Of a stretch of DNA of 64,000 bases, positions 34,620 through 47,200 are shown one piece after another; within the stretch, counting starts at the first letter, position 1; the number at the start of each line of letters is the position of its first letter. The stretch is from Harmothoe impar. Its lineage: Eukaryota > Annelida > Polychaeta > Phyllodocida > Polynoidae. The translations under genes and the position numbers were made by a program. The notes beneath the pieces are model-generated. The model was not told the origin of the DNA. It did no database searches and saw only the letters and a program-made list of their open reading frames with translations. The stretch lies in contig OX381704.1 of the NCBI GenBank assembly GCA_947462335.1, positions 44,830,942 to 44,894,941 on the forward strand, read 5' to 3'.

Positions 34620-37272
34620 CGTGCACCCTCTCTGATTTGTGTATGGTGCTACGTGAAGTTAATTTAAATAATGTTAATGGTACTTTAGACAATCCAGAGG
34701 GTATTTCAAATAACCTAGAGGGTAAATTTAGGTGCAAAGAGAGAAATGACACAACTCAACATAGGTCAAAACATCATTTCTCTCTCCAGCATTTAGTTTT
34801 TTAACCTTGAAGTCTATCCAGAGCTCATTTAGAGGGTAGTAATTTAACAGTAGTTTAGCATGTGAAGAAAAGATAGAAATAATTCAAAGATCGCAGGTGA
34901 ATTTCACATAGAAAAAGACATTTCAAGAAATTCTTCGAAGGGAACATTTGCCCCCCGATCTTAGCTATCTATGTGGTTTGTCTCCTATTGTCTATCGCTA
35001 ATACACACTGAATGCAGAGCATTCTCCTATGTCCCAAAAACGTCTTAAAATGGAGATGAGGCGTCGTATATTCCGCAGGGTTAATACGCTGAGTCAATGA
35101 TACATGCACTCTCCAAATATAGATGGGTGCTATTATACACTGTCTTAGTTTTACTCAACATTTACCATGACACAGTCCACTTGTAGTCTTACAACTTTTT
35201 AAATAGGTATTTCTATGATTATATTATGATTTTTTTAAAACTTTTCATACGATGCACCTAAACTCAAGTTCTTTAAAAAAGTAGACCAGTGAGAGATGCA
35301 GATTAACTTTAGGTACAGGAAATGCGACGATTGCAGTCATATCCACAGAATTTAAATACTGGATAGAATCAATGAAGACAACATCAGATTATTTCTGTAC
35401 ATTCACTTTTATTTGGCAATATAAAGTTAGTACCTTGACCTGGGTACCAGTAAATATCTTTCACGTGATACCTAGGTGATAGATACAATAGTCTACTGTC
35501 ACTTGTAACTGTATTGGTATTGTATAACAATAGTTATCTTGAAAATATATATTTGTGATACTCTGCACTTAAATTTACCAGTGTACCATCTAAAAGCTTG
35601 TGATTTAAGCCTCCTGATATCAATTGTATTGGTGCTGGCAGTTGCCATGATGCGGCTCGTTGTATACCGCTGAATCCAAACCAAAACCCACGTTTGTACA
35701 GGAGACAGATACGATTTTATTACTTTCCCTCTACGTTTCAGACACATCAGACTCAGTGACCTTTATAGTGGTCCAAAGTAAAGGTACAAAATAATAGTAA
35801 AGCTTCTTGTCCCATTCTCAAAAGGTTCAATTTGGCCATGACAATTTTCGAGCAGATATCGCTTTTACTTTTCATACGATACACCCATTGGTGAACAAAT
35901 GCAACAAAGTGAACCTAATTTGTCACAGACATATTATTCGTTCATATATATATATAGTATAAATAATATATCAAGTATTTATGCAGGGATGATTACATGT
36001 ACAGTAGATATTACAGATGAGATGGACATTTTTGTACCTTCTTGTCAGCGCATGAAGTAGTTACTGTACAATTGATTATCTACAAAGGGGAAACTAGATT
36101 GCTGGAATACTGAGTGTATGGGCGCTATAGAATGGATAATAGTTAATATGGCAGCAATCCCAGTAATTTAAAGCAAGTAACATCTGAAATGAAACTGCTG
36201 GTTAACCAATAAAATAACTGGTTTAGGTACTTTCTCTCCTCGAACTCTTAATCATTTACAGCAGATTTATTCAAATGTTATTCGGACACAACCATATATA
36301 TATATCACTTCCATACTGGACTGCTGAGAGCAATTCTGTTCAGAACATAGTTTTATAACAGATTTCCCTCTTTGTTGATTAAAATAGATTCAGGGAACAC
36401 AGCGAGCAACCAAAAAGGACTTTCATACCAGAATAGCGCAAGCAATTCTGTTCAGCACATACTGCCGGGTAGCTTATAATAACTGTTCTAACATGCACCG
36501 CAGTGACTCTCCCATAGGCGCAGTGGACTAAGCGGAGTGGCACCGGACGGGCACCGAATTTCTGACGCATCTCTATGCGACGGTATCATTTCCATGGATG
36601 CAGCCAATGATAGCACGTCAATGGGAGGCAGGCCTGCGGTCAGCATTTAGTGCATTGCTGCATTGTTTACAGTGTATTTACAGCTTTATCTCTCATATTT
36701 ACAGTGTATTTACAGTTTACATGGTGTTTTGTTTGTTGTCAGAACCGCATTTAACCATGTCGCACCTACGAGGGGCCTTAGACCACGTCACTTCGTCTCG
36801 GGAGCCAGTCGCATGGCACCTACGGTGCCCCTGGACCGGCTTCCTCTACGTCGTGACTTGGTCTAAAGGCTCCTCTTGCCGCACCATGGTTAAACGCGTA
36901 GACTAAGAAATTCATAAGAGTGACTCCGGTCTCCTCAATTGAAGACGGTCTACTCTAACATCTCTTCCAATTTCTCCATGAAGTAAGTCTCATTATTGAT
37001 TAGTAAGTCTATAAGTCTACTTCTTGCAGCCCAGTATTATCTATCATACAATAACATATAATGCTATATAAAACCTATAATGGGCAGTATTAGTTTACTA
37101 ATGATACTTATATTTGCATGGTAAATGATTCAATAAACATATGATTAAAATGCAACGATGATGTTCATGGAATGACATTGAAGGTATATAATAATATATC
37201 TAGACGTGTATAGATATTGAATCGGGAATTATCCATTTAAGGGCAGCATGATGTATCCCGGCTTCATGTCTA
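34620..37272. other. AT-rich intergenic stretch downstream of CIPC
   Basis: No gene recognised. Short (TA)n tracts lie near 35945 and 36295. A TTTACAGTGTATTTACAG duplication occurs at about 36666-36715. The region 36740-36900 contains an imperfect inverted pair around ACCATGTCGCACCTACG and its diverged complement CGCACCATGGTTAAACGCG. The reading frames here do not look coding. Confidence 0.5.
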
Positions 37273-37278
37273 TTTATT
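37273..37278 (-). promoter_or_regulatory. Candidate poly(A) signal of CIPC
   Basis: TTTATT on the plus strand reads AATAAA on the minus strand, about 130 bp beyond the CIPC stop codon. It lies at the edge of a dispersed-repeat block. Position is the only support. Confidence 0.3.
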
Positions 37279-37406
37279 ATCGTCCCGCACCTAACGCAGC
37301 GCTGATGCTGCATTCAGACATCATGCTGACAAAGGAGTGCTGCCCTGAAAGGGTTAAGTAATGCTTCTAAATGGGATATGTACTGTAAGATAATGATGCA
37401 AATCTC

Positions 37407-37545
37407 CTATAATCGTTCCATGCCAGTCATAAAGATACTAGCATATTTGGCAAGTAGATAACCCTGAGATTGTGGTTGCTGTTGTTGCTGCTGTTGTAGT
37501 TGCTGCTGCTGTAGTTGCTGCTGCTGCTGTTGTTTTTGCTGCTGT

Positions 37546-37577
<32 letters not shown>

Positions 37578-38249
37578 TTGTTGCTGCTGTTTTTGTTGTC
37601 GCTCTAACTGCCGCTGCTGCTGGTGTTGCTGCTGATGTTGCTGCCGCTGCTGATCCTGATTGAACAGAGACCTCATCAGTATCTCGGTGTCCCGCTTGAG
37701 TTGTTCAATCTCCTTGTCGAGTGCCTTGTTCTCGTTCATCAAGGTAGCCGTCTTCATGGTTATACCTAACAGTCCAGACTTCTCCAGCGCTTGCCGGGTC
37801 CTCAGGAATCTCTTCTGGCGGATGCTCCCTTGCAAAGTCCCCTCGGTTCTGTTAGATGCCGGTGAGTAGCGCTCCTGTGCGAGCGGCGACGGTTGCTGCT
37901 GGTACTGCTGCATGGGGGAGATACAGCGCCGTTTGGCAGGAAACACGTTGTTCTGCTCTGAGATTACTGTCCCGCTGTTTGTCTGCAGTGAGAATGGCGC
38001 AGTGCCGGACCGGCCGGCTTTGTTGGAGGGTTCACACTCCGATGCACGCTTGTTCCTTATGAGACAGTTGACGGTGGCCTCCTGGAGGGGCAGGGGTGAC
38101 ACAGGCATGGGCGTGTCCAGGTCCACATGGGCCTGTGCCGAGGCCAGCATGCTGCCGTAAGATGGGTGAAGGAACAGAGACATGGGCATGGACGTAGACG
38201 CCACTGACACCTCCGACTGTGTTTCCATTGGCTCATTGTCTGCCAAAAC
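37407..38249 (-). CDS. CIPC: CIPC last exon: conserved CIPC block and polyglutamine tail
   Basis: The exon follows an acceptor at 38250-38251 and reads VLADNEPMETQ onward for 280 codons. Mid-exon is KRRCISPMQQYQQQ, with a likely nuclear localisation signal (AKRR). The CIPC helix follows, and then about 70 residues dominated by Gln with interspersed Arg, Lys, His and Leu. The protein closes with YLLAKYASIFMTGMERL. The glutamine codons mix CAG and CAA. Confidence 0.85.
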
Positions 38250-41200
38250 CTAAAAGATAAACTATTTTTTTAGTCTGGGTAGGCTCATTAGGTTTTTTAA
38301 CAGTAATCCCACAAGGCTGGCATTTTCTCTAATAGTGTTAAGTACCTGGTAATGGTAAATTAAATTCAAGAGTTACTTCAGTTATAGAGAAAGTAGAAAA
38401 TGTATAGGACAAAGGAAAAACAATGTTCTATATCTAGATTATATTCATTATGTGAGTACTCGAAGTGAGGATTGACTGGACAAACGACATTAGAAATTCT
38501 TTGTATAGAATAGTGAAAGGATCTTACCTGAGATGGCTCTGGTGAAGTGAGCATGTTAGCTAGCTGAGGCTGATCTGTAACAGCAAAATAACTAGTCAAG
38601 AACCGTCTATTGGGCAGATTATTCGCAACTACATCTACCATTAGAATCTTGCATATAAAACTATAAACAATAAGTACTTGTATGTCCTACATTTAATAGT
38701 TAGAACATCATCATTCTTCAGAGTATTGCGACACCGCTCTTAACACACTAATAACAGCAGAGTGCTTTAATGCACTATGCCCTTTTCTAGTCATGATACA
38801 TGTACACGAATACAGCTCTGGTGAGTAACTCGCTACAGCTGCATTCATGGCTCATGCCGACTCTCCAGGATTGCTACACTCCCAAGGGGTCAGGGCCATG
38901 CAGCGACCATGAAGCCTTGAGAAATCATTTGAATCTGATTACATTAAAACATATTGGTCAGAACACTTACAGTTTTTGTCGGTTGCTTCTTGTGGTGCCG
39001 GTGAGGAGACCTTTTGTTGTTGTTTCTGGTGCTGTACTTGGAGTTGAATCCTCTGTTTTAGGCGCTGATGATGCTGAAGCTTGCGGTCCTGTGGTGCGGC
39101 ATCCCCCCCGGGGCTTGGCGAGCCAGTCTTGGTGCATCCGGGGGACTGCGAGAGCTGCATGAGCTGATCCTTAGAGTAGAGGTGCTCGGAGCTGCAGTGC
39201 CCCATCAGCAGCGCACGCATCGTTGCAACGCCTGATTCACTTCTCTCCACACTGCCACGGCGATCCATGTCACTGTCTCCGCATGGTTTGTTTGACAGCG
39301 GTTTGCCGAACGACTGTGAAGGGAGAAATTTATATGAATATTGATATTTATGGCTGAGGTTTTAATAGATTTAATAATATCATTTAAAATTGAAGCAAGA
39401 GAAATTATTGAAGAATTTGCACTCCGTCTACTTGATGAAGGGGTTCAAGATGATGAGATGTATCATATAAGGACATACTTGGCTATTACTATGGTAGAAT
39501 ATACAGATGTGTGACATTGGTGACATTTATGCTGAGGGCCCTACCTGGTGAGAGAGGAGGTTGCCCTTTGGTTCTCCAAGCATGATGGAAGCGAGGATAG
39601 ATGGTGGTCGAGACGGTGAGGCTGTCTTTTCTGGAAAGATAACATTGTCAAAATCCGTTAGTGAAGTTTTAGACTTTGTGACTTCAACCATGATCAAATG
39701 CTGTATAGAGTTGGCGGTCTAGATGTTGAGCCTGCAAACTATGATCAAGTTCTGTACAACGTTGTCGCCGAACGTCACATGTTTTACACAGCGTGCACAG
39801 GCCGAGAGATCTCTCTGATTAGTCAGATCCATACAGACTATGCCAAAAATAGCTAATGTGATCGAAAACAAGGATTAACAAAGTTACTTTGGGTGGGGCA
39901 AATCGATGAGGCCAGTCGATGATCTATCTGATCGGCTTTAGACACTGATTAGCTCTAACAGTGGCATAGCTCAGTGACTAATATAGCCTTTTATAGAACC
40001 GGCAACACCCAGCAGCCTTGACTGTGCCTGCCTGTAGCAGATTTGTCACTAATGTGATTAGATGGCTTCCATTAATACACAGGTTGACGCCCAACTGAGC
40101 CGCGGCTACAGCAGAAATAGAAATGTATTAACGCTTATTATTTATAGCTAACACCAAATAACTAATCTGCTAGTACACATTTCACCAACAAACTTAATGT
40201 TGGATAGGCCCACTATAGATAAAGTCTAGAGTGAGCCCTAAATGCATGTAAAATAAATCCAAAAGCTGTGAGAGGAGGCAAGACCACTCTCAGAATTTAT
40301 TATATGGAAAATACAAACGCACAGTATTTCTTCATATTACAGTGTCTACCACCTGATGATGACGCCATAAGGGTCGAAACTACAAGAGTAAAGTTGGCTA
40401 ATAACCGAGCCAACTAAAAACACTAGTAACAGCAACACGCCTAGTTTCTAGTATAAGCCCATCCCTACCATAGGTATACTTAAAATGTAAAAATAAAATA
40501 TAAATACATTTTTACTCAAAAACACAGTATGTATAGTTCAGCGTTGTATACACTACTTAAATGGGGCATATCATAGATAGGCCCACAAAGTGTAAACACA
40601 CCTAGAGTCACTGAAACATTGACAGTGTGTCAGTGTCCAGTAAATGCACTTGTAAACAAGTGCCAGTATGACTGAGCCTCAGCTTGGCCCACAGGTAAAC
40701 AGCTGACCACAAACTGACCAATGAGACCAATTGGAGGGAAAAATCATGCATAATTAAGTCCAGCTGGATTTTGCCAGCAGGTTTGGCGGGCACTTTTGTA
40801 GTTGTGGTCAAGACAGCAACACCCCCCCTCCTCGTTTTCTACAGTATTCTGAGACAACAGCAGAGTCATGTCCAGCCAGACACCGAGTGCCAGGGGCCCG
40901 ATACACCGGGCGGATTCGGAGGGCCGACGACCTCACCTGACGGTAGGAAGTTTGCCTGAGTCTGTACAAACTGACAAAACCGATTTGGTTTTTGGCAGTG
41001 GAGACAACAATCCAGACCTACCTTCTACATCTGGAGATGGGTCTGGAACCAAGCGATCAGTAGAGGAAATGCTCAACCATTCGGGAAGCCAAGGAGAGAC
41101 TTCGCAGGACGAAACATCCGTGGACGACACATCTGGGCCGGCCCGCAAGCGGTTAAAATCCGTAAGGAAGGCGCCATCGAATGTGAAGTCAAACACTGCG

Positions 41201-44200
41201 GAGGATCTTGACACTGAGCAGACTGTAAGTATGCGACATTGTAAGCCTACCTACCAATCCTCAATCCATAGATATTTCTCTAGCCGACATAATGCGACAT
41301 TTCGTGTCGGCGAAAACAACAACTTCACCAAAACAGACCGGCGCTTCGCGGAGCGCGGCGTTCGCCTATCTGACTCAGTCAGCGCTAACACGAACAGTTT
41401 TAGCGCTACTGAGACTCCCGCTTTAACCACTGCTATAGCCAATAACCACCTTGTATTGAATATTGCAGACCCTGTACTACAAACCCTCATCGATTTAGCG
41501 CGTGAGAGCGATGAAACCGCCCCTCCAGCGCTAGACACCTCTAAGTATGCACATAGACCTGAGGCGCCCAGTCGAACAAGCCGCGCTAACACGCGGATTG
41601 TCAGTCGGGGCACCCCAGATCGACCCCGTGGTCGACTGACCTACTTGGCACCAAGCCAAAACAAAACTATAAGTGTAGACCAGAAAGTTGCAATGCACCG
41701 CTCCTCTCTGGTTCTACCTCATACAAATCAAAGCTCAGTAAATACCAGACACAATGTTGTAAAAAACAGAGTGTACTGTGAAACTGACAACAATGCCACT
41801 GGGACTGACAACAGTGTAAGGCAACTCACTGTTGACAGCCAAACCAGTAGGCCCACAATAAACTCAGTAAACACCAGGCACCTAGTGCACTGTGAGACTG
41901 AGACTAATACAGTAAACACCAGGTGTATAGCAATGCAATGCAATACACACTGTGAAACTGTAGATCCAAAAACAGTAAAAACCAGGTGCACTCCTATAGG
42001 CCTCTATAGTGGTGCACACTGTGAGACTGTCAGTCCAGAGGGTGATGATTTTTTGGCAAACCGGCCGGAAAATACAGAACCCCCTGATAAAAACCAAAAA
42101 AGAAAACAGGAAAATAAAGCAAAATTTTCTTCTTTTTCTTACTCAAAACAGATTGATGCTTTGCTACCTCCCGTCTGCAAGTCGATGTGGAGGCACGCCA
42201 AGAACCAAGGAGCCCAGTGCACGAAGGCCGGGCTCCGGGCTGAGTACTACCAGAACCGTTTTGACGCCGACGAGGTGGAACCCATCACGTTGGGTTTAAA
42301 AGACGCGGAACCGTGGATGTACAGGGAACCAGCAAAGCAGGAGATAGTCAAAATCCGAAAGGCGGCCGCGGTCGAGATAGCAAAAATCGGTGCCCAAACC
42401 TATCAACGTATGGCTGAAGAATATGACGCCAGTGCCCAGGGTAACCTAGACGTAACTCTATCCACCGTGACCAGACTCGAGGGCAAGGAAGTGGCCCAGG
42501 CCAAACTCGTCCGAACTCGAAAAGTTATCTCAAGGAAGGTTGACGCCGAACACCTAGAGGAACTTAAGATCCTAGAAGAGAGGCAAGAGGGGGTGCAGGA
42601 GCGCACCCCCACTGATGACCAGATCCTGGACCCTTACAAAAACCTGCGGGAAGCCCAAAAGAAGTCCAACGCAGCACAGAGGGCCGAGCTGGAGAAGGCC
42701 AAGGCAGAGATCACCAGACTGAAGGCCGTAGTCGAGGGTTTTCAGAAAACCTCCCGGGGGGGGCACCACCGGGGGGGCAGGTACTCTCGCCCACACCGGC
42801 CACGAGGGCCACGACAGAACCGGGGAAGAGGCCGAGGCGAAGGCCCCGAAGAACCAAGAGACCCCCGACTGACGATTGGAGCCCGAGCCAACCAACAGTA
42901 GCCATCATAGATACTACCACCAATTGTCACTCTAATGAAATAAAAGTTACTGAAAAGTATTATGAAGTTGTGTCTGATTTACCTAGAAATGTAGTAAATC
43001 TCTCAGAAAAGACCCTAAGTCAAAACGAAGAAAGTCTATTGAAAAAAGGTCTCAACTTCTGCCCAGTAGTCTCCAATATATCAGAAGGAGATATAAAAAT
43101 TGAACTAGATAAATTCCATAACACTTTGAGAACAAAAACGTTTTTTCATAAAAACAACAATGAAAATGGTAGTGGCCAACTGAAATCCGAGGTTGATCCA
43201 AACCAACCTCTGATTACAGAGAGCTGGGGAAATAAAATCACTCAGACAAAATTGGCAGTGGGGAGTGCTGGAAAACCTTTCCAGGACCAGGACCTAATGA
43301 CGGACTTAAGAGAAAAGTCCCGCTGGGTCCCCCCCCACGGCCCAAAAAATCTGGAGGATTTTATAGCCATAAACGAAATGGAAGTAGCATCCATGGTTTT
43401 AGACTACACCCCAGCCACGAAAAACCTCACACGTGGGGAGGAAGAGGCCCTAAAATCTCTCTCTTGTGACACAGAAATCACGATCAAACCCGCTGACAAA
43501 GGTGGGGCGATTGTAATCCAGAATACCAAAGACTATGTCAAAGAAGGGATGAGACAACTCAAAGATGAAAACACATATGAAAGACTCAAAGGTGACCCAG
43601 TATTAGAATTTGCGGAAAAAGTAGACGAAAAAATCATAGACATGACAGCGGATGGAGAACTATCCTTCCTGATGGCAGGGTCTATGAGAAACATCCGGCC
43701 AAAAACCCCACACATCTACTTTCTTCCAAAAATTCACAAGGGAGTCACACCCCCACCAGGCAGACCAGTGGTGTCAGCAAATGGATGCCCCACCGAAAAG
43801 ATTTCAGCTTTCGTGGACGCATTTCTAAAACCACTGGTCCCGGAAATCACTTCATATGTAAAAGACACCACAGACTTTATCAACAAAGTCGAAGGTCTGG
43901 AAAAACTCGAAGAAGACGCAATCATAGGGACACTAGATGTCACTTCATTGTACACCAACATCCCGAACGGGGAAGGTATGGCCGTCATCCTAGAGAAATT
44001 AAATGGAATCAGGGACCCTAGACTCATGCCTAAAAATCAGAGTCTGGTGGACCTACTAGAGATGGTTCTAACAATGAACCATATACAGTTCAACGGGCGA
44101 CACTATTTGCAAAAAAGAGGCACAGCCATGGGAACAAGACTGGCCCCTTCGTACGCAAACCTATTCATGGAAAATGTAGAAAAGGCAGCTCTACATAACC

Positions 44201-47200
44201 ATGACAAACAACCAACAATATGGCTCAGATTTATTGATGACGTCTTCTTCGTGTGGACACACGGAGAAATGGAACTGAACAGATGGATACAACATCTGAA
44301 CCAATTCCACGACACCATCAAATTCACGGCAGAAACCTCAAAAAATGAAATCAGTTTCCTAGACACAAAAGTGCAAGTGGACAAACACACTAGAAAACTG
44401 TATACGGATCTATACAATAAACCAACTGACGTGAATACCTATCTAGACTTCACGTCAGCACATCCAATCTCCACGAAAATCAGCCTACCATACTCACAGA
44501 TTCTAAGAATCTTTAGAATATGCCAGAAACTGGAAGACTTCGAAAAACACACCAGTCAAAAAATGCAAGAATTCATAGAAAAGGGATACCCCCGGAAAAT
44601 GCTAGAGAAGGCATTGACGAAGGTAAGATCCCAAAACAGACTCGAATGTCTAAAAAGCAAACCGAGAAAACCAAAAAACAAGGACACATCATACCTGATC
44701 AGTACCCACCGACCAGGTAACAACATCATAAATAAGACTGTATCCAAAAATTGGGACAGACTGGGATCCTCGAAAACCACCAAGTTCTTGAGACGAGGGG
44801 GTTTGGTGAAGGGACAGAAACGCCCAAAAAATCTGAAGGACCACCTAGTCCGAGCAGCAACCAACTACCCAACCTCGGATGATGAAGAGGACGGGATCTT
44901 TGGCGGTAGAATACAGTCGGACACAAAAAGGCCAAGAAACAAATGTCGGAAGCTTTTTTGTGATAAATGTGCAAAAATAAACAAAACCGGAAATGTGGTG
45001 TGCAACACCACGGGGAAGAGTTACCCCACAAAGACGAACGTCACATGTGAGAGCTCAAACCTAATCTACTGTCTACAGTGCAGAAAATGCAAAATGCACT
45101 ATGTGGGCAAAACGGAACGTGCGATAAGAGGGAGAATATATGAACACACACGATCCGTAAAGAAAAATCAGGGAGAGACGGATGTCCCGTGGCACTTTAA
45201 CCAGTGCGATCACAACAAAACCGCCGACATGGAATTCCACATCATGGACTTCATCGGCAGACATCCAAAAAGCGACGAAGGGAGAAGACTGCTCGCTCTA
45301 GTGGAATTCCACTGGATAGAAAAACTCCATAGTCATGCCCCGAAGGGCATGAACACGCAGGACGGCTCACATGGGTGAATCGCCAAACAGTCCTCGTTCT
45401 CAAAACTAAACAGTATTTTAATTGACGAATCACCCAGCCATAACTAGCCCATACAAACCAGTGACAACAGAAAATGTGCTAGTACACATTTCACCAACAA
45501 ACTTAATGTTGGATAGGCCCACTATAGATAAAGTCTAGAGTGAGCCCTAAATGCATGTAAAATAAATCCAAAAGCTGTGAGAGGAGGCAAGACCACTCTC
45601 AGAATTTATTATATGGAAAATACAAACGCACAGTATTTCTTCATATTACAGTGTCTACCACCTGATGATGACGCCATAAGGGTCGAAACTACAAGAGTAA
45701 AGTTGGCTAATAACCGAGCCAACTAAAAACACTAGTAACAGCAACACGCCTAGTTTCTAGTATAAGCCCATCCCTACCATAGGTATACTTAAAATGTAAA
45801 AATAAAATATAAATACATTTTTACTCAAAAACACAGTATGTATAGTTCAGCGTTGTATACACTACTTAAATGGGGCATATCATAGATAGGCCCACAAAGT
45901 GTAAACACACCTAGAGTCACTGAAACATTGACAGTGTGTCAGTGTCCAGTAAATGCACTTGTAAACAAGTGCCAGTATGACTGAGCCTCAGCTTGGCCCA
46001 CAGGTAAACAGCTGACCACAAACTGACCAATGAGACCAATTGGAGGGAAAAATCATGCATAATTAAGTCCAGCTGGATTTTGCCAGCAGGTTTGGCGGGC
46101 ACTTTTGTAGTTGTGGTCAAGACAGCAACACCCCCCCTCCTCGTTTTCTACAACTTTTATAATCAAAATAACGGGCTGTGGACACCCCGCCATTAAAATT
46201 CATTGTCTGGCAGGTCTAGGGGTGTGGCACTACCACAGTCGACCATTTAGAAGGTTTAATAAAGTATGAAGCCTGAATGCCATGCTGTGGTCGAAATTCA
46301 TGGGGGATTTGCAGCATTCTAGGCTTATTAATGAATTCAATGGTTGATTCCCACACATCTGGCATTGACGTCAATGTCATTGGCAGTGCCTGTTGTTTTG
46401 AAATTGTCCATCAGTTTGCCGTGAGAAAGGCCCACAGTTTGCCATGAAAAAGGCCCACAGTTTGCCGTGAGAAAGGCCCACAGTTTGCCGTTAGATAGGC
46501 CAATATTTTCGGTGAGTGAGAGGCAAAAAAACCTTGAAATTTAAATATGGCAGTTGACAGTTCGGAGTGGGGCTCACTTTTTTTCTGGGGTCAATACCAA
46601 TTTCAATTATTGATTGAACTTTGATTTTGCGAAATTGCGAGGTGGGCAAAGCTACCGATTACAAAAACTAGGTGGCCCTCATAAACAACCATCTACCCTT
46701 TATTTCTGCACAATATATTTTTAGATTTTTTTTTCAAATTTTGAAATAATTAAAAAAAATTAATTTAGTTGTTTTTACTTGTATTTCATCCTCTGTACTT
46801 GCTTAATTTTTTGTTCCTTAAATCGTAGCAATATGGCGTTTCCACTGATAAGATAGAATACGGTATGCCATCAATATAACCAGGTATACTCAGTGGGTGG
46901 GTGTCACCGGCACTAATCAGTCATTTCTGTCACATGTCGGTCGACAAACACAAGATTCACGTGACAACGCACTCACTTGACGCAGAAACAGTGGGGCCTG
47001 GGTATGGGATACAATATAAGACACTATACAAGTATCTAGACTATAGAATGCTGCACTGACATTACACCATTGAGACTATCATCTAGAGACAGCTGGACAT
47101 GATACTCATAGACATGGGCAAGGCATTTAACAGGGTTTGAAACAGTCAAACACCCTAATTAAAGTCCCAAGATCCATTATCAACCAGGTTTACCGGTGCA

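Larger units (their letters stand above)
40168..46152 (+). mobile_element. Full-length Penelope-like retroelement with terminal direct repeats
   Basis: The 5985-bp element consists of a 676-bp repeat (40168-40843), ORF1 (40868-42901), ORF2 (reverse transcriptase plus GIY-YIG, ending 45378) and a second 676-bp repeat (45477-46152). The two terminal repeats look identical base for base, pointing to recent insertion. Penelope-like elements are known for LTR-like direct repeats, a telomerase-related reverse transcriptase and a GIY-YIG nuclease; all are present. It lies in CIPC intron 1 in antisense to the gene. No target duplication is obvious (left flank ATAACTAATC, right flank ACTTTTATAATC). 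Both reading frames are free of internal stops, so it may be a recent or active copy. Confidence 0.93.

Noticed and set aside
37472..37663. Plus-strand Ala/Val-rich frame
   Set aside because: Antisense shadow of the CIPC polyglutamine codons.
40608..40811. 67-residue minus-strand frame repeated exactly at 45917-46120
   Set aside because: It is duplicated only because it lies in the Penelope-like terminal repeats. No protein features.
43533..44864. Several 60-104-residue minus-strand frames
   Set aside because: Shadows of the reverse transcriptase frame on the opposite strand.
40168..46152. LTR retrotransposon or retrovirus-like identity
   Set aside because: There is no protease, RNase H or integrase. 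The GIY-YIG domain and the GTAMGTRLAPSYANLFM-type reverse transcriptase place it with Penelope-like elements.
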